A stretch of 14,048 nt of DNA from an uncultured Lachnospiraceae bacterium (GCA_910579865.1 CAJTXA010000043.1:1-14048), one strand, 5' to 3'. Shown: positions 1 to 6,371, numbered from the stretch's first letter. The notes: a model not told the origin generated them from the sequence alone. Translations and numbers: made by a program.

Positions 1-132
1 TTTTATCTGCGGATCGTGGAATTATACAAAAAATGGAATGATCGTCCAGTGCCGAACTGGTCGATGGTGAGGAACCAGCTGGCGATGGATGATAAGATGC
101 AGACCAGAATTTTAAAATACGAAAAATATTAA
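1..132 (+). CDS. C-terminal fragment of an unrecognised protein
   Basis: Frame 1 is open from the first base to a TAA at 130-132, giving the last 43 residues of a protein whose beginning lies outside the window. The tail is rich in charged and aromatic residues (it starts FYLRIVELYKKW and ends RILKYEKY) and has no membrane segment. The next gene starts 20 nt downstream with its own strong ribosome site, so the two are probably co-transcribed. The position next to a partition locus would suit a replication or transfer protein, but that is only a guess from context; I do not recognise the sequence. Confidence 0.6.
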   Translation, partial: FYLRIVELYKKWNDRPVPNWSMVRNQLAMDDKMQTRILKYEKY

Positions 133-151
133 GACAGGGAGGAACTTATGC

Positions 152-403
152 ATGAGTAGATACTACGACTATTTTGAAGAACAACGTCACACTAACGGAG
201 AAGTTACTATTGATGAATTTATAGCAGAAGCCATGCGGACAGACCTCAAATTTGAGACGTTAGCAGAGGAACTGCAATATCAGCGCACCTCCCGGATAAC
301 ACTCATGAATGAACTACTTACCTGTTACCAGTACCTGAAAGAGCATGATATGTTACTTTTATATGAGGCTTATAGAAATGGTGAGGAGCTACCCTTTGAT
401 TGA
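152..403 (+). CDS. Small acidic hypothetical protein (83 aa)
   Basis: This is an 83-residue soluble protein that I do not recognise. The start is fixed by AGGGAGGAA at 136-144. The nearer ATG at 148 reads only three codons before a TAG, so the ATG at 152 is the real start. The sequence is acidic and predicted mostly helical, with tyrosine-rich stretches at both ends (SRYYDYFEEQ, LLLYEAYRNG) and no cysteine pair, signal peptide or membrane helix. It sits between an unknown upstream gene and the partition region, as small accessory genes often do in clostridial mobile elements. No function is assigned. Confidence 0.7.
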   Translation: MSRYYDYFEEQRHTNGEVTIDEFIAEAMRTDLKFETLAEELQYQRTSRITLMNELLTCYQYLKEHDMLLLYEAYRNGEELPFD

Positions 404-421
404 GCTTCAGATAATAAATAT

Positions 422-439
422 GGCGGTCATATGACCGCC
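422..439. repeat. Perfect 18-bp palindrome after the 83-aa gene
   Basis: GGCGGTCAT/ATGACCGCC is a perfect palindrome 18 nt after the stop codon of the preceding gene. As RNA it gives a 7-bp G+C-rich stem with a 4-nt loop. Only GAAAAATTAATTT follows, with no immediate U-run, so it is a weak terminator candidate; a protein-binding palindrome is equally possible. Confidence 0.5.
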
Positions 440-486
440 GAAAAATTAATTTACACATTTTACTTGACAAACCCCCATAAGCTCGA

Positions 487-501
487 AAATGCGTTGCATT
501 T
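487..501. repeat. Short hairpin, AAATGC stem
   Basis: AAATGC-GTT-GCATTT is a perfect 6-bp inverted repeat with a 3-nt loop. A near-identical copy with loop GAA lies at 2591-2605, just upstream of the relaxase gene. The flanking GCTC (481-484) and GAGC (510-513) could extend the fold. Function is unknown. Confidence 0.5.
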
Positions 502-525
502 CCTCGCTTGAGCTAAACGCCCTAT

Positions 526-585
526 ACAAATTTTTGAAAATAGTCTTTATCATGCAAGCATGAACAGACTATTTCCAATATTTGT
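526..585. repeat. Long imperfect inverted repeat with internal hairpin
   Basis: The left arm (526-546) and right arm (566-585) are near-complementary over about 20 bp. The central 9 bp, AAATAGTCT at 538-546 and AGACTATTT at 566-574, are perfect. The 19-nt loop contains a second inverted repeat, TCATGC-AA-GCATGA at 550-563. It lies in non-coding DNA 39 bp before the GTTTAC array. A replication origin, transfer origin or regulator site is possible; the sequence alone does not decide. Confidence 0.55.
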
Positions 586-623
586 GCATGGCTGAATAGT
601 AGCAAAAAAGTTTTTTAGGCTGT

Positions 624-784
624 GTTTACAAATTCTGTTTACAAGCGTTCGTTTACGGAAATGTAAACAATTCGGTTTACGAAAGAATACAGTAAAATTA
701 AGGCTTTGAGGCTTTGTAAACAGAGTAAACGGAAATTTTTTAAAAGAGTATTTGTAAGCATAACGTGTAAACGGATATGTAAAC
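624..784. repeat. parC: GTTTAC/GTAAAC repeat array, probable parC centromere and operator
   Basis: Nine exact copies of one hexamer lie in 161 bp. GTTTAC starts at 624, 637, 651 and 675; its complement GTAAAC starts at 663, 716, 725, 767 and 779. Degenerate copies start at 692 (GTAAAA) and 754 (GTAAGC). Several neighbours are 12-14 bp apart, and many copies extend to TGTTTACAA. The array ends 10 bp before the parM ribosome site AGGAGG (794-799). In type II partition systems, ParR binds repeated sites upstream of parM that serve as both centromere and autoregulated promoter, and the order here matches. I see no clean -35/-10 pair inside the array. The role is inferred from position. Confidence 0.75.
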
Positions 785-807
785 AGGATATTCAGGAGGA
801 TATTTTA

Positions 808-1758
808 ATGGAGAGAAATTATATTCAGAACAATGGAAAAGCAAAAGGGAAAATTTATATCGGTTTGGATCATGGGTATGGGAATATCAAGACTGCCCAC
901 AGGGTATTTACTACCGGAGTGGAACCGTATGATGAGGAACCCATTGTCAGTACAAACTTTGTAAAATACCGGGATAAATATTATGTGATTGGCGAGAGTC
1001 ACTTGGTATATCAGGGCAACAAAACAGATTCAGAGGACTTCTATATATTGACTTTGGCAGGACTGGCAGAGGAATTGAAATTCCGGGGACTTCATGAAGC
1101 AGAAGTCGTGCTTGCAGTAGGACTTCCGCTTGCGTGGGTAAAGTCACAGGCTGCCGATTGGAGAGAATATCTGATGCAGGAGAAGGAGCTGGATTTCATG
1201 TTTCAAAAGGAACGCTACAAGGTGCATCTATGTGGTGTGGAAATCTTTCCGCAGGGATTGGCGGCTGTACATAATCAAGGTGCAATGCCGGGCATGAATA
1301 TGCTGGTGGACATTGGCAACGGAACCATGAGTATTCTTGAAATTCACGATGGCAGACCGATTGAAAAGAGCATCAGCACAGAAGTATTCGGGGTACATCA
1401 TTGTATGGAAAAAATACAGAAAGAGCTGTCCAAGCGAGGTGGTGTGGAAGTGCCGGAAATGTTAATAGAACCTCTGCTTAGAAATGGCATAGGTGAAAGA
1501 ACTGACGATGTAGCAATGGTTACAAAACGAATTGCGGAAAGCTATACAGAGGAAATCATGAAAAAGCTGACGGCACATGGCTATAAGGAAAAACTGATTC
1601 ATCTCTATATTATTGGTGGTGGTGGCTGTCTGCTGAGGCACTTTTCAGATTTGACAGAAAAGGGAAATGTAACTGTCATTTCAGATATTTGTGCAAATGC
1701 AAAGGGATATGAGGTTTTGGCAGAAATGAAGCAGCGCACGAGAGGGAAAACTGCATGA
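808..1758 (+). CDS. parM: ParM/StbA-family actin-like ATPase, plasmid segregation
   Basis: This is a 316-aa actin-fold ATPase, the motor of a type II partition system. ATP-driven filaments push apart DNA copies bound by ParR. The nucleotide-binding landmarks are present: phosphate-1 loop GLDHGYGNIKTA (about 19-30), phosphate-2 loop LVDIGNGTMSI (about 166-176) and adenosine motif LYIIGGGG (about 266-273). The ATG at 808 is preferred over upstream in-frame starts because AGGAGG at 794-799 is 8 nt away and the upstream extension would be translated repeat array. The stop overlaps the next start (ATGA, 1755-1758), implying translational coupling with parR. Expression is probably repressed by ParR on the array. 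Length is normal for ParM/Alp proteins. Nothing looks broken. Confidence 0.9.
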   Translation: MERNYIQNNGKAKGKIYIGLDHGYGNIKTAHRVFTTGVEPYDEEPIVSTNFVKYRDKYYVIGESHLVYQGNKTDSEDFYILTLAGLAEELKFRGLHEAEVVLAVGLPLAWVKSQAADWREYLMQEKELDFMFQKERYKVHLCGVEIFPQGLAAVHNQGAMPGMNMLVDIGNGTMSILEIHDGRPIEKSISTEVFGVHHCMEKIQKELSKRGGVEVPEMLIEPLLRNGIGERTDDVAMVTKRIAESYTEEIMKKLTAHGYKEKLIHLYIIGGGGCLLRHFSDLTEKGNVTVISDICANAKGYEVLAEMKQRTRGKTA

Positions 1759-2261
1759 GAAAAACATACAAATCAAGCAATGTGCGATTCTGCATGGAGA
1801 ATGAAAACCAGCGCCGGACATGGGAGTATCTACAGAGTTTAACCCGAAAGGACTGCTCCTATGGAAAGGCACTTTCAGATGCCTTTGTATTAGTTTTGGA
1901 TGGTAAGTTACCTAAAGGGGATGCAGGAGAAGCAGAGGAGCCTTGCTTGCCCACATCGGAGGATAAGAAAACTTCGAGTGAAGGAAATATTCCAATCGGA
2001 AAGATGCTTTCGGAGGAGGCTTTTTATGATGGGTTGAAAGTGACAGCGGAACATATTGAGGAAAGCGTTGCAGAACGAATTTCAAAGATGCAGGAAGCGT
2101 TTTTAAGGCAGATAACGAAGGAACTTGAGGAACATGTCTTAAGAACCGTTTCGGGCGAGGATACGCCTCACAGAGAGCAGTACGAGGAAGAAACGGAGCA
2201 AGTGTCAGAGACGGATATGTCGGATGCTATGATGTCGATGGCACTTGCCATGGGTGAATAG
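1755..2261 (+). CDS. parR: ParR-like centromere-binding adaptor
   Basis: This 168-aa protein is called as the DNA-binding partner of the upstream ParM. The first 47 or so residues fit a ribbon-helix-helix layout: a basic strand (KTYKSSNVRFCM), a helix (NQRRTWEYLQSL), then a second helix (SYGKALSDAFVLVL). The middle is acidic and low-complexity (about 54-75). A long helix follows (about 80-132), then an acidic linker and a short hydrophobic tail, DAMMSMALAMGE. In known ParR proteins the N-terminus binds the repeats and a C-terminal helix contacts ParM filaments; this tail would suit that, by inference. The ATG overlaps the parM stop by 4 nt. The family is assigned by layout and context more than by strong sequence identity. 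The 3' end is also the left arm of an inverted repeat (2247-2257). Confidence 0.7.
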   Translation: MRKTYKSSNVRFCMENENQRRTWEYLQSLTRKDCSYGKALSDAFVLVLDGKLPKGDAGEAEEPCLPTSEDKKTSSEGNIPIGKMLSEEAFYDGLKVTAEHIEESVAERISKMQEAFLRQITKELEEHVLRTVSGEDTPHREQYEEETEQVSETDMSDAMMSMALAMGE

Positions 2262-2367
2262 GCGGTACCGAAAATGGGAACCCATTTTGGCGCTTGGTAT
2301 TCACTTTCAAAGTGGAAGCCTATGATACGGTACCGAGAGTGTTTTATTCGGTACCGTCACCCATGGC
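2247..2367. repeat. Inverted repeat around three CGGTACCG palindromes
   Basis: GCCATGGGTGA at 2247-2257, inside the end of parR, is the exact reverse complement of TCACCCATGGC at 2357-2367. The palindrome CGGTACCG occurs at 2263-2270, 2328-2335 and 2349-2356; the last two starts are 21 bp apart, about two helical turns. Nested inside are AAAATGGG-AA-CCCATTTT (2271-2288) and CACTTT-C-AAAGTG (2302-2314). This is the left half of a palindrome-packed intergenic region before the relaxase gene. It could be an operator cluster or part of a transfer origin. Confidence 0.7.
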
Positions 2368-2395
2368 GAATGACGGTGCGTTTTGCCGGAATGAG

Positions 2396-2429
2396 TAGTC
2401 TGCCATGAAGATTTTGCAATGGCAGACTA
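2396..2429. repeat. 11-bp perfect inverted repeat
   Basis: TAGTCTGCCAT (2396-2406) and ATGGCAGACTA (2419-2429) are perfect complements around a 12-nt loop. A second small one follows directly, CACTC-GCA-GAGTG (2433-2445). Neither is followed by a T-run, so they do not look like terminators. The region continues the palindrome series between parR and the relaxase gene. Confidence 0.7.
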
Positions 2430-2466
2430 TGACACTCGCAGAGTGGCATCAGCCTCGCAGAGCGCC

Positions 2467-2493
2467 TACCTTTGATACGCAGTGTCAAAGGTA
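2467..2493. repeat. 12-bp inverted repeat with GCA loop
   Basis: TACCTTTGATAC (2467-2478) pairs with GTGTCAAAGGTA (2482-2493) across a GCA loop, with one G-T pair. Outer bases CGCCT (2463-2467) and AGGCG (2497-2501) could extend it. It abuts the next palindrome at 2501. Confidence 0.7.
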
Positions 2494-2500
2494 ATAAGGC

Positions 2501-2521
2501 GTTACTTTTGACAAAAGTAAC
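2501..2521. repeat. 10-bp perfect inverted repeat with one-base centre
   Basis: GTTACTTTTG (2501-2510) and CAAAAGTAAC (2512-2521) are perfect complements around one A. A site this compact is typical of a dimeric protein's binding site. It also resembles the small inverted repeats that MobV-type relaxases recognise next to their nick site; I cannot match it to a known nick sequence. Confidence 0.7.
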
Positions 2522-2525
2522 AAAA

Positions 2526-2585
2526 TGCTGTGCGCAAAGTGAAAGCAAGCGGCGCATAGCGACATTTGCTTTCACTGGCACAGCA
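2526..2585. repeat. Large cruciform-like inverted repeat
   Basis: The left arm has TGCTGTGC (2526-2533) and AGTGAAAGCAA (2538-2548). The right arm has TTGCTTTCACT (2566-2576) and GCACAGCA (2578-2585). That gives 19 paired bases with a small internal loop (4 nt opposite 1 nt). The top of the hairpin holds a small CGC-ATA-GCG stem. This is the largest of the palindromes before the relaxase gene. Confidence 0.7.
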
Positions 2586-2589
2586 GCGA

Positions 2590-2606
2590 TAAATGCGAAG
2601 CATTTA
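2590..2606. repeat. Hairpin TAAATGC-GAA-GCATTTA
   Basis: A perfect 7-bp inverted repeat with a GAA loop lies 40 bp before the relaxase start. Its core matches the hairpin at 487-501 in 13 of 15 bases; only the loop differs (GAA against GTT). The shared core suggests that one factor acts on both non-coding regions. Confidence 0.6.
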
Positions 2607-2646
2607 GAGCACGAACAGAAGAAACAGAAGAAAGAAGGTGAGACGA

Positions 2647-3933
2647 TTGGCAGCAAAAACAATTTCTTTTCCAAAAGGGAAAGGGCATCTTACACATAAT
2701 AACCGAGATTTTATCAGCAAAAATGTGGTACCCGAAAGGACATCTTGGAACCGAATTTATATGCAGGAATCTTTGGAACAAGCGTATGAGAAATGTTTTG
2801 GGCAGGCACTTATGGATTATAATGCAGTGCAAAAGCGTAAGGACAGGAGAAAAGAAAACTATCTGAAGGAGATAGAAAATTCCGGCAATAAGGAAAAGAC
2901 GTTCTATGAAAATATCGTTCAAATAGGGAAAAAGGAAGATACTCCTGTGGTGGATGAAAACGGTAATCTTACAGAGGAAGCAAAGTCAGCCATTGAAATA
3001 CTGGAGCAGTATGCAAAAACCTTTCAGGAGCGTAATCCGAATTTGTATCTGTTCAATTGTGTCATGCACCTGGATGAAGCAACACCGCATTTACATATTG
3101 ATTATATTCCGGTAGCACATGGATATAAAACAGGCATGGAAACACGTAATAGCCTTACAAAGGCATTACAGCAGATGGGATTTGCAAAGGCAGTCAGTAA
3201 AAAGGAAAATGAAACAGTTGCGTGGCAACAAAGAGAACGAGCCTATCTGACGGATCTTTGCCGGGAGAAAGGTATTGACATAGAGGTGTTGGGAATACAG
3301 AGAGATAACCTTACCCTGCCGGAGTATAAAGCTGCAATGCGGGAAGTGGAAGCGCTGGAACAACAGGCAGAGGAAATGGAGATATATAACAGGGAACTTG
3401 CTACACAAGCCGGGGAGTTGGCAAAGCAGATTGATGAACTGGAGGCAAGGGATAAAAGTAATCAGGAATTACTTGAGAAGCATGATATGAGAGCAACTAC
3501 CTTAAAGACCATTTCAAAAGAAGTAGATGCAGAAACCAAGAATATAAAAAGTGCAGCAATTCCGGTCAATCATCTGTTTGGCGGTGAGGAATATGTCAAG
3601 GTAAAGAAAAGTGATTGGAATAAGATCATGGATGCTTTCAGCCGGGCAGTATCAAGGAATCACTTGTTGGAAAAATATGAAAAGAAAATATCAGCTTTGG
3701 AGAAGAAAATAGATGCCCTTACTGACCAGATTGAGAAGCTAAAACAGTTTGTGGCATCAAGGGGACTTGGAGATGCGTTTGTAGAGTTTGTAAAATCACT
3801 GGCACCAAAATCTTTTAAGCAAAAACTCGAAGAGAAAAAAGCGGATGTAGCGGAGCAGAATCGACAGAGAAAGACAACACAACAGGAAATGCCGGATAAG
3901 AAGAAAAAATTGCAGCAGGAAATGTATATTTGA
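2647..3933 (+). CDS. mob: Pre/MobV-family relaxase (plasmid mobilisation/recombination protein)
   Basis: This 428-aa relaxase would nick the transfer origin and lead single-stranded DNA into a recipient, using another element's conjugation channel. The Pre/Mob landmarks are visible: N-terminal ISFPKGKG, then HNNR (17-20), then the metal-binding three-histidine motif HLDEATPHLH (141-150) followed by IDYIPVAHG. The second half is long coiled coil (about 215-275 and 320-360) with a basic, glutamine-rich tail. The TTG at 2647 is chosen: GAAGGTGAG (2634-2642) sits correctly before it and it gives the family-like start AAKTISF; a GTG at 2638 in the same frame overlaps that site. The palindrome-rich DNA just upstream is the natural place for its oriT. 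The remnant tnpV follows 19 nt later. Related to TnpZ of Tn4451-type elements. Confidence 0.9.
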   Translation: MAAKTISFPKGKGHLTHNNRDFISKNVVPERTSWNRIYMQESLEQAYEKCFGQALMDYNAVQKRKDRRKENYLKEIENSGNKEKTFYENIVQIGKKEDTPVVDENGNLTEEAKSAIEILEQYAKTFQERNPNLYLFNCVMHLDEATPHLHIDYIPVAHGYKTGMETRNSLTKALQQMGFAKAVSKKENETVAWQQRERAYLTDLCREKGIDIEVLGIQRDNLTLPEYKAAMREVEALEQQAEEMEIYNRELATQAGELAKQIDELEARDKSNQELLEKHDMRATTLKTISKEVDAETKNIKSAAIPVNHLFGGEEYVKVKKSDWNKIMDAFSRAVSRNHLLEKYEKKISALEKKIDALTDQIEKLKQFVASRGLGDAFVEFVKSLAPKSFKQKLEEKKADVAEQNRQRKTTQQEMPDKKKKLQQEMYI

Positions 3934-3952
3934 AGAAAGCGAGGAACGTACA

Positions 3953-4309
3953 ATGAATTTGACTTATGAAAAATGCTGAGATTATTTAATACCGAACATA
4001 ATTCCTGAACCGGAGCCGGAAGGAGAATTGAGAAAGTTCGGATTAATGCGGAAACATTATCTGAAAGAATATAAGAGTGGCATTTATCAGGGAATGGTTC
4101 TAAGTGGAAAGCTAAAGGAACATCTGCTCATGGTGCAGGAACAGGCAGAGTCACATTTTGATGTGCTGGTGGGGCAAATGTCAGAACGTGAGGGCGTAAC
4201 GGAGCAGTTGAAGGGGGAGAATCAGATGCTTTGGGTGCAGAAGATGAATAATATCCGGGCGATGGCAGAAGAGATTGTGAGAGAGGAAATAAAATATTGC
4301 AATGGCTAA
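3953..4309 (+). pseudogene. tnpV: tnpV homologue interrupted by one in-frame TGA
   Basis: The ATG at 3953, with GAGGAA at 3941-3946, opens MNLTYEKC and then meets TGA at 3977-3979. The same frame continues without another stop to 4309, reading DYLIPNIIPEPEPEGELRKFGLMRKHYLKE and so on, in pieces characteristic of TnpV (KFGLMRKHYLKEYKSG, SEREGVTEQLKGENQM, VQKMNNIRAMAEEI). Full length would be 118 aa, as expected for the family. Homologues usually have GD after YEK-x, so a GGA to TGA change explains the break. A restart at the TTG at 4028 would give a 93-aa product lacking the N-terminus; its ribosome site is too close to be convincing. TnpV is a small Tn4451-family protein of uncertain role. 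Sequencing error is a possible alternative. Confidence 0.8.
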
Positions 4310-4346
4310 GATAAGAGAAAAACAGGCAGAAAGTAATAAAGCTTTG

Positions 4347-4380
4347 AAAGGGCAACCGGTTTGAACACTGATTGCCTTTT
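4347..4380 (+). terminator. Probable Rho-independent terminator of the mob/tnpV transcript
   Basis: AAAGGGCAA (4347-4355) pairs imperfectly with TTGCCTTTT (4372-4380). The right arm ends in four T residues, and the hairpin lies 38 bp after the tnpV stop. The 16-nt loop and short U-run make it moderate in strength. Confidence 0.5.
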
Positions 4381-4467
4381 CTGACAGAAAATTGACGATT
4401 TAAGGTATTTCTGATGAAGTGACAGTAAAATATGCCTTGAATGCCTTTTGACACATGGATGTACTTT

Positions 4468-4497
4468 TTGAATGACAAAAATAAGATACAGTATAAT
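4468..4497 (+). promoter_or_regulatory. Candidate upstream promoter for the two-component genes
   Basis: TTGAAT (4468-4473) and a perfect TATAAT (4492-4497) are separated by 18 bp. Transcription from here would carry a leader of about 140 nt before the regulator gene. The octamer CCAGTGCA occurs twice in that leader (4500-4507 and 4539-4546). The second, closer promoter at 4576-4603 may be the main one. Confidence 0.45.
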
Positions 4498-4575
4498 GAC
4501 CAGTGCAAGAAGTGTGTGCATGACTGTAAGCAGAGTTTCCAGTGCAGGGTTTTGATTTCTGCATTTGGCCTTTGA

Positions 4576-4603
4576 TTGAAATATCGGAAAATTATGATAC
4601 AAT
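4576..4603 (+). promoter_or_regulatory. Candidate extended -10 promoter for the response regulator
   Basis: TTGAAA (4576-4581) and TACAAT (4598-4603) are separated by 16 bp. A TG at 4595-4596, one base before the -10 box, makes an extended -10. Start of transcription would fall near 4610, about 30 nt before the ATG at 4641 and upstream of GGAGG (4624-4628). Confidence 0.55.
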
Positions 4604-4640
4604 ATTGGGGATGTAATACAGATGGAGGTCACAAAGATTT

Positions 4641-5303
4641 ATGAAAAAAATCCTTATTGTTGAAGATGATAATAAACTGAATGATGGGATTAAGTTAGCG
4701 TTAAGGAATGAGTTCTTTTGTTTGCAGGCTTTTTCACTTCAGTCAGCTTCAGACATATATAAAGAGCAGTCCATAGACCTAATCATATTGGATGTAAATC
4801 TGCCAGATGGAAGTGGTATAGATTTTATGACAGAAATTCGTAAAACAGACACTGTTCCAATTATACTTCTTACAGCAAATAAGATGGAAATGGATATCGT
4901 GTCTGGTTTGGAGCTGGGAGCAAATGATTATATTACAAAACCTTTTAGTCTGATGGTTTTACGAGCTAGAGTTAGTGTACAATTAAGAAATGAAAAGATT
5001 TTAGGAGATGTGTATAGGAATGGTGATTTTTGCTTTGATTTTGAAAAAATGGAGTTCACAAAGGGAAACACTATTTTAGAATTGAGTAAAACAGAACAAA
5101 GATTGCTCCGGTGCTTTATTGAGAATAAGGGAAAGAATCTAAGCCGTAGTCAGTTGATTGATTATATTTGGCAAGGAGATACGGAATATGTGGAAGAACA
5201 TGCTCTTACGGTCGTAGTAAACCGTTTGCGGAACAAACTTGGTAATGATTCGGAATGCATTAAGACTGTGTATGGGGTGGGATACACGTGGACGAGAATT
5301 TAA
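4641..5303 (+). CDS. OmpR/PhoB-family response regulator
   Basis: This 220-aa two-domain transcription regulator is the output half of a two-component system with the kinase encoded next. The receiver domain (1-115) has the acidic pocket E8-D9, the phospho-acceptor D51 in LIILDVNLPDG, the switch T78 and K100 in ITKPF. The winged-helix domain (about 125-220) has the usual TEQRLLRCFIENKG, EEHALTVVVNRLRNKLG and IKTVYGVGYTW. GGAGG (4624-4628) is 12 nt before the ATG. The likely targets are its own promoter and the ABC transporter genes downstream, since regulator-kinase-transporter sets of this kind in Firmicutes usually control the adjacent transporter. All key residues are intact. Confidence 0.92.
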   Translation: MKKILIVEDDNKLNDGIKLALRNEFFCLQAFSLQSASDIYKEQSIDLIILDVNLPDGSGIDFMTEIRKTDTVPIILLTANKMEMDIVSGLELGANDYITKPFSLMVLRARVSVQLRNEKILGDVYRNGDFCFDFEKMEFTKGNTILELSKTEQRLLRCFIENKGKNLSRSQLIDYIWQGDTEYVEEHALTVVVNRLRNKLGNDSECIKTVYGVGYTWTRI

Positions 5304-5327
5304 TCTTTTAGGATAATTGGAGAAGTT

Positions 5328-6281
5328 ATGGATAAGAAAATATGGATTGTTGCGCTGATAGTTTTGATTATATTTTCAGTTGGTATTTGCGTGAGCGTAG
5401 TTATCTATTTTATGAATCGTGAGAAGAGATTTGCTGAAAAAATTCAAAGTATGTTAGATGATGCAATCTCCGGAAAATTTCAGGAGAAACATTTGAATGA
5501 AACCAGAATATCCCAAATTGAAAATAATATGTGGCGTTATCTTTGTGACCACGAAGTGGCTGTTAGAGCTTTGGAGAAAGAGCAAAAGCAAATGCAGATA
5601 CATATATCAGATATTTCTCATCAGTCGGTCATACCGATTTCTAATATTGTATTGTACTCACAGCTTTTGGAAGAATGGATAGAGATGCAGACTATTGAGG
5701 AAAAGCAGGAAATTAAGGATGAATTAGCTGCAATCAGGGAACAGGCAGAAAAGTTGGATTTTTTGATTGAATCGTTAGTAAAATTATCACGGTTAGAGAC
5801 AGGGATTATCCATGTCAATATCAGAAAGCAGCCTCTGCAATCCGTATTGGATGCGGTAAAAACTCAGTTTCAGGTAATAGCATCCCAGAAAGAGATACAT
5901 TTTGAAGTGCCTGATACGGATGAAACAGCAGCGTTTGATATGAAGTGGGCAATTGAAGCAATGGCAAATATCGTAGATAACGCAATCAAGTATACCCCTT
6001 ATGGCGGAAACGTTATAATCCGTGTCATAGCATATACTTCCTTGGTCAGGGTGGATGTTGCGGACACCGGAATCGGAATACCAGAGACAGAACAGGCAAG
6101 TGTATTTTCAAGATTTTACCGTTCTAAAATGGTAAGCGACAGGTCAGGTGTTGGCATTGGGTTGTATTTGGCAAGAGAGATTATGAAAGCACAAAATGGA
6201 TATATTAAGCTCTCATCAAAAGTGGGGAAGGGAAGCACTTTCTCAATTTTTTTTATGAAAAAGGAAATATCTCAAAAGTGA
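5328..6281 (+). CDS. Sensor histidine kinase with a single membrane helix
   Basis: This 317-aa kinase partners the preceding regulator, 24 nt away. Residues 5-28 form one hydrophobic helix near the N-terminus. A short linker then leads to the phospho-acceptor H98 in SDISHQSVIP, the N-box NIVDNAIKYTP (214-224), G1 DTGIGIPE (246-253) and G2 GVGIGLYLARE (274-284). There is no extracellular sensing domain and no second helix, so it cannot easily bind an outside ligand by itself. Compact kinases that rely on a partner transporter for sensing are known in Firmicutes (BceS type, normally two helices), and the FtsX-type transporter encoded downstream makes a similar arrangement plausible here. That link is inference. 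Catalytic motifs are intact. Confidence 0.9.
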   Translation: MDKKIWIVALIVLIIFSVGICVSVVIYFMNREKRFAEKIQSMLDDAISGKFQEKHLNETRISQIENNMWRYLCDHEVAVRALEKEQKQMQIHISDISHQSVIPISNIVLYSQLLEEWIEMQTIEEKQEIKDELAAIREQAEKLDFLIESLVKLSRLETGIIHVNIRKQPLQSVLDAVKTQFQVIASQKEIHFEVPDTDETAAFDMKWAIEAMANIVDNAIKYTPYGGNVIIRVIAYTSLVRVDVADTGIGIPETEQASVFSRFYRSKMVSDRSGVGIGLYLAREIMKAQNGYIKLSSKVGKGSTFSIFFMKKEISQK

Positions 6282-6317
6282 GAGATTGTGGAGACCGGTT
6301 TGTGAGAATAGTATGGT

Positions 6318-6355
6318 ATAGTCTGTATGTAGGAAGATACAGGCTATATTTTTTT
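6318..6355 (+). terminator. Strong terminator hairpin between kinase and ABC genes
   Basis: ATAGTCTGTAT (6318-6328) and ATACAGGCTAT (6337-6347) pair over 11 bp with one G-T pair, around an 8-nt loop. After one A comes a run of seven T (6349-6355). This is a textbook Rho-independent terminator, only 16 nt before the ABC gene's start codon. It either ends the regulator-kinase transcript or works as an attenuator in front of the transporter. A TATAGT sequence at 6317-6322 could be a -10 box without a recognisable -35, as in activator-dependent promoters. Confidence 0.85.
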
Positions 6356-6371
6356 ATATGGGAAAGGACGG

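Noticed and set aside
464..492. TTGACA at 464-469 as a -35 box
   Set aside because: No acceptable -10 sequence lies 16-18 bp downstream.
706..807. N-terminal extension of the ParM frame
   Set aside because: It translates the GTTTAC array; the ATG at 808 has an ideal AGGAGG and gives a normal ParM start.
2357..2699. Open frames on both strands across the palindrome cluster
   Set aside because: They have no ribosome sites, an odd composition, and are explained by the self-complementary DNA.
4128..4632. Two minus-strand frames over tnpV and the following gap
   Set aside because: No ribosome site or recognisable protein; they are antisense to TnpV-like coding sequence or lie across promoters.
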